From Actinomycetota bacterium (lineage in GTDB: Bacteria > Actinomycetota > Acidimicrobiia > Acidimicrobiales > Ilumatobacteraceae): a DNA stretch of 11,437 bases. Position numbers and translations under genes: made by a program. The stretch lies in assembly GCA_005789925.1 (NCBI GenBank), contig SXWG01000077.1, positions 1 to 11,437 of the forward strand, in the 5' to 3' direction. Below, in pieces: positions 6,869-11,437 of the stretch (position 1 is the first letter of the stretch; every line of letters starts with the position of its first letter). The notes under the pieces are model-generated. The model did no database searches. It was not told where the DNA came from and saw nothing but the letters and a program-made list of their open reading frames with translations.

Positions 6869-6892
6869 GCCGTCACCGTACCCTTCGAACTC
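6869..6892. promoter_or_regulatory. Bidirectional promoter with -10 elements sharing a TA step
   Basis: The 24 bases between two divergent GTG starts hold two TAnnnT hexamers in opposite directions. TACGGT (6880 to 6875, minus) is 6 bases from the GTG at 6868. TACCCT (6879-6884, plus) is 8 bases from the GTG at 6893. They share the self-complementary TA at 6879-6880, so open-complex formation on one strand should exclude the other. Neither gene has a Shine-Dalgarno. The hexamers and spacings are read directly; promoter activity is inferred. Confidence 0.55.
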
Positions 6893-7069
6893 GTGGCACG
6901 CGTTGCGCAGACAAAGAATGGACATCCGCCCAAGACGTGCGTCACGTGCGGTCGACCATTCGAGTGGCGAAAAAAATGGGAACGTGACTGGGACAGCGTG
7001 CGTCACTGCAGCGATGCATGCCGCAGGGACCGGTCACGTCAATCGTCAGCCGCCGAGCAAACGGATTAG
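6893..7069 (+). CDS. DUF2256 zinc-binding protein, 58 aa
   Basis: This is a small protein matching the DUF2256 pattern: KTCVTCGRPFEWRKKWERDW at 14-33, then DSVRHCSDACRR at 34-45. C16, C19, C39 and C43 form a CxxC...CxxxC zinc site. The Trp/Lys-rich WRKKW core is the family signature. Family members are usually 40-60 residues, so this one is full length. Its biochemical role is unknown. From memory, members often sit near photolyase/cryptochrome-related and SDR genes; no photolyase lies in this window, but an SDR operon is adjacent. The GTG at 6893 is chosen because TACCCT lies 8 bases upstream; the longer open frame upstream is antisense to the membrane-protein gene and unlike the family. Its TAG overlaps the TAA of the convergent Gfo/Idh/MocA gene within TTAG. 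Confidence 0.88.
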   Translation: MARVAQTKNGHPPKTCVTCGRPFEWRKKWERDWDSVRHCSDACRRDRSRQSSAAEQTD

Positions 7070-8145
7070 TCCAGCGCGTACTCGCTGATCAGCACTGGTC
7101 GTTGTTCCTCGATTGACCTGTGTGCCGCAGCACCGATGACGACAGACCACAGACCGTCCTCAACGGTCACCTCAGACTGCGAACCTTCCCGCACTGCCTG
7201 ACAAAAACGCGTGACTTCCACATAGCTGGCACCGTGGTGGGCGCCTGTGTAATTGACGTCTTTGCTCACAGCAACCGGAACGGTGCGAACTTCGCGTGTG
7301 TCACGATTCCCCACGACGATGAGACCATCACCAGGCACGAACGCCTCGACCTTGCCCCGATTACCGACTGCCACAATCTCTTGCTCGTTGCGTCCGGCTT
7401 CGGCGAACATGCTCAAGTCGAGCATCGCTCGCACGCCATTGTCGTATTCGACAATCACATAGGCATTGTCGAGAATGTCAGAGCGTTGACCGTCGTACCA
7501 TTCGTCGAGGTGATTCACGTCTTGCCCACCGCTTGCCATCACACGCGAAGGTCGTGAGCCAATGGCAAGGTTCATGAGGTCGAAGAAGTGGCAACACTTC
7601 TCCACCAACGTTCCACCTGTGTTGCGCGAGAAACGATTCCAGTTGTCGACCTTCACCAGAAAAGGAAAGCGATGTTCGCGCACTGCGAACATCTTCAGAG
7701 ACCCCAGCTCTCCGGTGCGAATGACGTCAAGCAACGCAGCAATCGGAGCCATGTAGCGATACTCGAGACCGACCCACGTGAGTGCTTTACGAGAATGTGC
7801 GGCACGGACAATGTCGACACAATCCTCCACCGTCGTACACATCGGCTTTTCGACAAGCACCGGAATGTCCGTCAACAAAATGTCTGTGAGCACGCCGTGA
7901 TGCGTGTGATTCGGCGATGCGACAATGACCGCGTCGACGAGCCCCGATGACAGCAAGTCGCCGTGATGACAAAACTCAGCGATGCCATCGGCCGCATCGC
8001 CCAAGGCGAGACGGGCCCAGCCGAGTGGCTCGTCGTTCGGCTCTGAGATCGCAGTGACAGTGCACTCGGGATTCGACATCACGTTGCGAATGTGCTCGCA
8101 ACCCATCATGCCCGTGCCGATGATGCCAATGCGCAACTTGTCCAT
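7066..8145 (-). CDS. Gfo/Idh/MocA-family oxidoreductase
   Basis: This is a 359-residue NAD(P)-dependent sugar or inositol dehydrogenase-like enzyme of the usual length and two-domain layout, cytosolic. The Rossmann motif GTGMMG is at residues 10-15, and the SPNHTHH segment at 78-84 closes the nucleotide fold. The hallmark E99-K100-P101 carries the catalytic Lys. The second-domain motif is NTGGTLVEKCCHFFDL at about 176-191, with H186 and D189. Glu182 stands where inositol dehydrogenase has its catalytic Asp, four residues before the His. The ATG at 8145 is chosen over the adjacent GTG at 8148. It lies 39 bases after the membrane-protein gene on the same strand but has its own -10. The substrate is unknown; carbohydrate genes upstream (GH3, acyltransferase) hint at a sugar. 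Confidence 0.93.
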   Translation of the reverse strand: MDKLRIGIIGTGMMGCEHIRNVMSNPECTVTAISEPNDEPLGWARLALGDAADGIAEFCHHGDLLSSGLVDAVIVASPNHTHHGVLTDILLTDIPVLVEKPMCTTVEDCVDIVRAAHSRKALTWVGLEYRYMAPIAALLDVIRTGELGSLKMFAVREHRFPFLVKVDNWNRFSRNTGGTLVEKCCHFFDLMNLAIGSRPSRVMASGGQDVNHLDEWYDGQRSDILDNAYVIVEYDNGVRAMLDLSMFAEAGRNEQEIVAVGNRGKVEAFVPGDGLIVVGNRDTREVRTVPVAVSKDVNYTGAHHGASYVEVTRFCQAVREGSQSEVTVEDGLWSVVIGAAAHRSIEEQRPVLISEYALD

Positions 8146-8159
8146 CACCGCCCATCGTA
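8146..8159 (-). promoter_or_regulatory. Leaderless-type -10 element for the Gfo/Idh/MocA gene
   Basis: TACGAT (8159 to 8154, minus strand) fits TAnnnT and is followed by 8 bases (GGGCGGTG) and then the ATG at 8145. Transcription would start at or within 1-2 bases of the start codon. No Shine-Dalgarno is present. This suggests that the gene can be transcribed independently of the upstream operon. No clear -35 hexamer is seen. Confidence 0.45.
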
Positions 8160-8184
8160 TGGCGGCTTGCGTTGAGGGTTGGTC

Positions 8185-9087
8185 TTACAAGGCCTTCCGC
8201 TTGCGAGCGTATGGGAGGGTTGCCGCCAACATCGCCACACCGACGACGATCACGACGACTCCCTGCAACACCTGGTTGTCGAATGTGTTGAACGACACGA
8301 TTGCAACAGATGCGGTGATGATGATTCCGGCACTGATGATCAACTCAAGCATCAACATACGTGCCCCGTAGGTGAACATCACTGCGGCACCAGTGACTGC
8401 GACAGCCGCCGCCCAACCGCCCTCGTGCATACCTACCCATGCGCTGGTCGTAAAGACGAGAAAGACCGAACCTGCCACACGTGGCGCCCACGAGAAATTG
8501 ATGTCGGTGAGCGACACGAAGATGAGGACGATTGCCCCAGCCATCATCGGCAGTGAATCATTCGGCTCTCGCAGATCGAGCAATGAGCCGATCATCCCCG
8601 CAACCACGAATGCGGACGGAATGATCGTGAGTGAACCTGCAAAGTCCGTGTGACGTGAACGCCAGAAACCGAAAAGAAAGAAGACCGAGCCGAGGGCGAC
8701 TGCTGTCCATTCACTCTCTGTCCAGAGGTTTGTGACAAGCACACCGGTGGCGAAGGCGAACGACAACTCAGATGCCAGCTCGCAGACTTCTCCGAAACGT
8801 CGACGTATCTCGCGCCCCTTTTCTGCCCACCAGGCGATGCCAGCAAACGCCACGCTGACGACATAGAGAACGCTTGAGATCGAGATTTCGGATGCATCTT
8901 CCAACACCGCGATGAACAGCCGGACGACACCGACGGCAATGATGAGTCCTGCCAAGTAATACAGTGCCTCTTGAACGTTGAATGACCAACGAGGTGCTGA
9001 ACTGAGGTCGTCCGCCTGGTCATGAGTGAGGTGACCAGCCGTGATGTGATCATCAAGAAGTTGTCGCAGTGTCTTCTGTGTCGTCAT
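8185..9087 (-). CDS. Polytopic membrane protein, DUF2157-like
   Basis: This is a 300-residue protein with a soluble helical N-terminus of about 40 residues (LRQLLDDHITAGHLTHDQAD) and then about ten hydrophobic helices to the C-terminus, which ends in a basic tail (ARKRKAL). A short N-terminal helix-turn segment with a x-Q-A-D element ahead of many membrane helices is reminiscent of DUF2157, but I cannot confirm that family. No catalytic motif is visible. The ATG at 9087 overlaps the acyltransferase TGA in an ATGA, so translation is coupled; a TTG at 9099 would add four residues and is less likely. As the third gene of the GH3-acyltransferase operon it may transport, anchor or support the envelope glycan modification, but this is inference from context only. 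Confidence 0.85.
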   Translation of the reverse strand: MTTQKTLRQLLDDHITAGHLTHDQADDLSSAPRWSFNVQEALYYLAGLIIAVGVVRLFIAVLEDASEISISSVLYVVSVAFAGIAWWAEKGREIRRRFGEVCELASELSFAFATGVLVTNLWTESEWTAVALGSVFFLFGFWRSRHTDFAGSLTIIPSAFVVAGMIGSLLDLREPNDSLPMMAGAIVLIFVSLTDINFSWAPRVAGSVFLVFTTSAWVGMHEGGWAAAVAVTGAAVMFTYGARMLMLELIISAGIIITASVAIVSFNTFDNQVLQGVVVIVVGVAMLAATLPYARKRKAL

Positions 9088-11228
9088 TTCGAATACCAAC
9101 TAACTACCGGGTCCAACGCCGCATCAAGCACCGGTCCCAAGAACTTGGCGTAGGCACTGGTGATGTGGTTGTCATCACGGTAAACCAAAACATTGCCGAC
9201 GACAACGGGACAGATGTTGGCAGTGCAGAACCAATCCTTCACACGCAACAAAGGTACCGAGTTCTTCGCCGACAAGTCTTCACGCACTTCTGCGATGTCG
9301 GCACGCAAGGCCGCACTCGGAATCGGGTTGCAGACATCGATGTTCTTCGGACTTGCGGACAGACATGTGGGTACGTCGCGTGCCGGGAAAGGAGTGTCGG
9401 CAAAGAGAATCGGCGTGATTCCAAGACCCTTCAGAATGTCAATCGTCCCTTGCAGGCCGATGCGCCAATCGCGCTGCCAGATGGGGATCTTCGTGTCTAC
9501 GGACAACAAGCGGTCGAACTGAGCAACGAGGACAACTTTCACTCCGTCGGCGACCATCTTTTTGTAGACGTTCTCGCGCCATGCATCGCACTCGGTGTAG
9601 TGACGACCGAGGACTTTGCTCCAAACTTCGATGTCAGCTGGTGGGCATCCGCGCTTCGTGTAGGTGATGAGTTTCCATTTGCGCTTGATCACCACTTTCT
9701 CGAGACCAGGGAACCATTGAGCAGCGTGCGAATCGCCGTACAAGCCGATAGACAAGCTGCCGTTGGGATCTCCGAAGATGCAGTTCTTCTGTTGCACCGA
9801 CGAGAACGATGTGTGGCAATCGTCCTGATACACCTTCGCAAAGTCAAGAAGTGCGTCACCGAGGCTCGGAGTGAGATTTGCCGGCAACACATTGTTCTTC
9901 GATGCATCGACGATTGCTTGTATGGGTCCTTGATACGGCGGCAACGTCGGCACCACAGGAACAGTCGTCGTCGGAATACCTGCGGTGGTCGCGGTCGCAA
10001 GTGTCGTCGATGTGGTCGTCGACTCCAACGTCGGTGCTGCAGCATCTTGGCCGCCCGAAAACTTCGGCGGATTGTTGCGCACGAGTGCACCTGCCGCACC
10101 ACTGATGAGAATCGTCGCCATCGCCAAAGACAATGCACGTCGCCCTTGCAGCGAATGATTTCTGTGCACCGGTCGCTCAATGAATACATGTCCGAGTTCT
10201 GTGAAACCGAGAGCAATCAGCAGACACACCACTTGCTGAGCAACAGAAAGCTCGTTACCCAATACGGCTGGTGCGATGATCAGCACGGGCCAATGCCAGA
10301 GATACGCCGAATACGACCGTGAACCGAGCCACTGAACCGGTGCGAGTCGCAGAATTGCATTCGGTGCCAAGCGGTGCGTATCGCCTCCCTGAAGGGCAAG
10401 CATCGTGCCGAAAACTGGGACCAATGCCCACGGACCGGGGAATCGTGTCGCATCAGAGAAGCCCGTCGCACTGAGGACGATAAGTGCGACACCTATCCAC
10501 GAGACCAACGGTGCAAGTACCGGTGAGCGCTGCAGACGAGTCAGTGGCACAGTTGCACAGAGCGCACCGAGTGCCAGTTCGAATGCGCGAGTGTGTGGCG
10601 CGAAAAATGCCCACGGCTGTGCACGTTCCATCATCAGCATGCATGCAACGAACGAACCGATCGACACGACCGCTGACAGCATGCCCACCCGACGTCGTAC
10701 CGACCCACGAGCACCAAGACAGGCGATCAGCACCAACACTGGCCACACCACATAGAACTGCTCTTCGACAGCGAGTGACCAGTAGTGCTGTAGTGGCGAG
10801 GGTGGAAGCGTCGACTGCAAGTAGTCGGCCCCCCTGTTCGCAAAGAGAAAGTTCGACGAGAACGTGGCAGTCCCGATGGCGTCTGACCCAAGTTCGCGAA
10901 GTCGCAGTGGTTCAATCCATATATACGACGCAACCAGTGTCGCGACCACGACAAGTGTTGACATCGGCAAGATGCGTCGCACACGTCGTGAGTAGAACGT
11001 GGCGAACGAGATTCGTCCCGTCGCGTCACGTTCGCTGACGAGAAGACCAGTGATGAGGAAACCGGAAAGCACAAAAAAGACATCGACACCGACGTAACCA
11101 CCACCAAAACCAGGAACGTGCGCGTGATACAGCAGCACGAGGGCGACCGCGACCGCCCGCAACCCTTCGATGTCAGAGCGGCGTCGTGAGCCGGTCGTCG
11201 ACACGTCGTCGACGCGTCGAGTGGTCAT
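9084..11228 (-). CDS. OafA-type acyltransferase with C-terminal SGNH domain
   Basis: This is a 714-residue membrane O-acyltransferase of the acyltransferase-3 family fused to an extracytoplasmic SGNH hydrolase-like domain. Family members transfer acyl groups, commonly acetyl, to surface polysaccharides or peptidoglycan. The N-terminal part has the signatures RSDIEGLRAVAV (18-29), YHA with H35, VFFVLSGFLI, and the RRVRRILP loop. About ten to eleven membrane helices run to about residue 385. A Thr/Pro-rich linker (about 390-425) leads to the SGNH domain with G498-D499-S500-H501 and the D685-x-x-H688 pair, so the catalytic triad looks complete. The ATG at 11228 overlaps the preceding GH3 stop as ATGA, and its own TGA overlaps the next ATG the same way. 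This is strong evidence of one operon. The acceptor is unknown. Confidence 0.95.
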   Translation of the reverse strand: MTTRRVDDVSTTGSRRRSDIEGLRAVAVALVLLYHAHVPGFGGGYVGVDVFFVLSGFLITGLLVSERDATGRISFATFYSRRVRRILPMSTLVVVATLVASYIWIEPLRLRELGSDAIGTATFSSNFLFANRGADYLQSTLPPSPLQHYWSLAVEEQFYVVWPVLVLIACLGARGSVRRRVGMLSAVVSIGSFVACMLMMERAQPWAFFAPHTRAFELALGALCATVPLTRLQRSPVLAPLVSWIGVALIVLSATGFSDATRFPGPWALVPVFGTMLALQGGDTHRLAPNAILRLAPVQWLGSRSYSAYLWHWPVLIIAPAVLGNELSVAQQVVCLLIALGFTELGHVFIERPVHRNHSLQGRRALSLAMATILISGAAGALVRNNPPKFSGGQDAAAPTLESTTTSTTLATATTAGIPTTTVPVVPTLPPYQGPIQAIVDASKNNVLPANLTPSLGDALLDFAKVYQDDCHTSFSSVQQKNCIFGDPNGSLSIGLYGDSHAAQWFPGLEKVVIKRKWKLITYTKRGCPPADIEVWSKVLGRHYTECDAWRENVYKKMVADGVKVVLVAQFDRLLSVDTKIPIWQRDWRIGLQGTIDILKGLGITPILFADTPFPARDVPTCLSASPKNIDVCNPIPSAALRADIAEVREDLSAKNSVPLLRVKDWFCTANICPVVVGNVLVYRDDNHITSAYAKFLGPVLDAALDPVVSWYSK

Positions 11229-11437
11229 CGGTCGAATCGTTCTTCCGTCAGGTTGAGCGTCGCATGTGCACCCATCGGATCACCGCTGAACTGGGCGACC
11301 TCGAATACCCACTCGCCAGCCTCAAGGTGCCAGTCGTGACGCATCACGTCACGCACCGCAAGAGTGCGCACCGGTACCGGCACCATGACATCTGCCGTAT
11401 CGCCGACGGCAACCGTGCATCGTGCGAAACCGACCAG
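11225..11437 (-). CDS. GH3-family beta-glucosidase-like protein, C-terminal fragment
   Basis: Only the last 70 codons are inside the window; the gene begins beyond the right edge. The sequence LVGFARCTVAVGDTADV followed by VPVRTLAVRD, then LEAGEWVFEVAQFSGDP, is the characteristic Fn3-like C-terminal domain of glycoside hydrolase family 3. The pattern is LVGFxRvxlxpGe, a strand pair, then W..E.GeFev. No catalytic residue is within this part, so the specificity (beta-glucosidase, xylosidase or other) cannot be judged. It is not certain that the missing part is intact. The frame ends at TGA 11227-11225, which overlaps the acyltransferase ATG, placing it first or earlier in this operon. Confidence 0.85.
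   Translation of the reverse strand: MVGFARCTVAVGDTADVMVPVPVRTLAVRDVMRHDWHLEAGEWVFEVAQFSGDPMGAHATLNLTEERFDR

Noticed and set aside
6466..6945. 159-residue minus-strand frame overlapping the membrane-protein gene
   Set aside because: It is a shifted-frame shadow of the real membrane-protein gene, with Arg/Ser/Cys-rich low-information sequence.
6869..7006. N-terminal extension of the four-helix membrane protein frame to 7006
   Set aside because: It is antisense to the well-recognised DUF2256 gene. The membrane segment and the -10 spacing favour the GTG at 6868.
8592..9056. 154-residue minus-strand frame inside the polytopic membrane-protein gene
   Set aside because: It overlaps the real frame completely, is Ser/Arg-rich, and has no membrane or catalytic pattern.
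9069..10322. 417-residue open frame on the plus strand opposite the acyltransferase gene
   Set aside because: It is antisense to a gene with complete acyltransferase and SGNH motifs. Its translation is Arg/Cys/His-rich, without domain structure or a start signal.

Overview
The window looks like chromosomal DNA of a moderately GC-rich actinobacterium. An aquatic Acidimicrobiia-type lineage is my best guess, made from codon style, short intergenic gaps, apparently leaderless starts and a Ser/Thr/Gly-rich secreted protein ending in Cys-paired Ig-like repeats. No ribosomal or other marker gene is present, so the taxonomy is only an inference. There are no RNA genes, insertion sequences, CRISPR arrays or phage genes, and no gene-free stretch longer than about 100 bases.

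Left part (1-1117): a truncated short-chain dehydrogenase (SDR) gene runs off the left edge on the minus strand. It is preceded in the same operon by a 52-residue zinc-ribbon gene. Divergent from these is a plus-strand SRPBCC (START/polyketide-cyclase-like) gene. The two divergent starts are only 33 bases apart and each has its own TAnnnT -10 element placed for a leaderless mRNA.

Middle (1130-5445): a 1153-residue secreted protein (minus strand) has a signal peptide, a carboxypeptidase-regulatory-like domain, degenerate Asp-box (BNR) motifs that suggest a beta-propeller, and two C-terminal Ig-like repeats. Divergent from it is a Tat-exported peptidoglycan amidase of the PGRP/amidase_2 fold. 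Both act outside the cytoplasm. Both are followed by convergent neighbours with small hairpins at the junctions.

Right-centre (5469-8145): a two-gene minus-strand operon encodes a four-helix membrane protein and a DHRS12-like SDR. A tiny DUF2256 zinc-finger gene is transcribed divergently from it. The two divergent -10 elements share one TA step. The DUF2256 gene ends in a 4-base stop-to-stop overlap with a Gfo/Idh/MocA-family oxidoreductase.

Right part (8185-11437): a tightly coupled minus-strand operon holds the C-terminus of a GH3 beta-glucosidase-like enzyme, an OafA-type acyltransferase with an SGNH domain, and a polytopic membrane protein. Both junctions are ATGA overlaps. The Gfo/Idh/MocA gene follows 39 bases later with its own apparent promoter. 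The set suggests envelope glycan or sugar modification, but the substrate cannot be read from the sequence.

I see no clear novel defence, mobile or biosynthetic system. The most interesting signals are the compact divergent leaderless promoters, the overlooked small zinc-binding genes, and the secreted giant protein paired with a Tat amidase.
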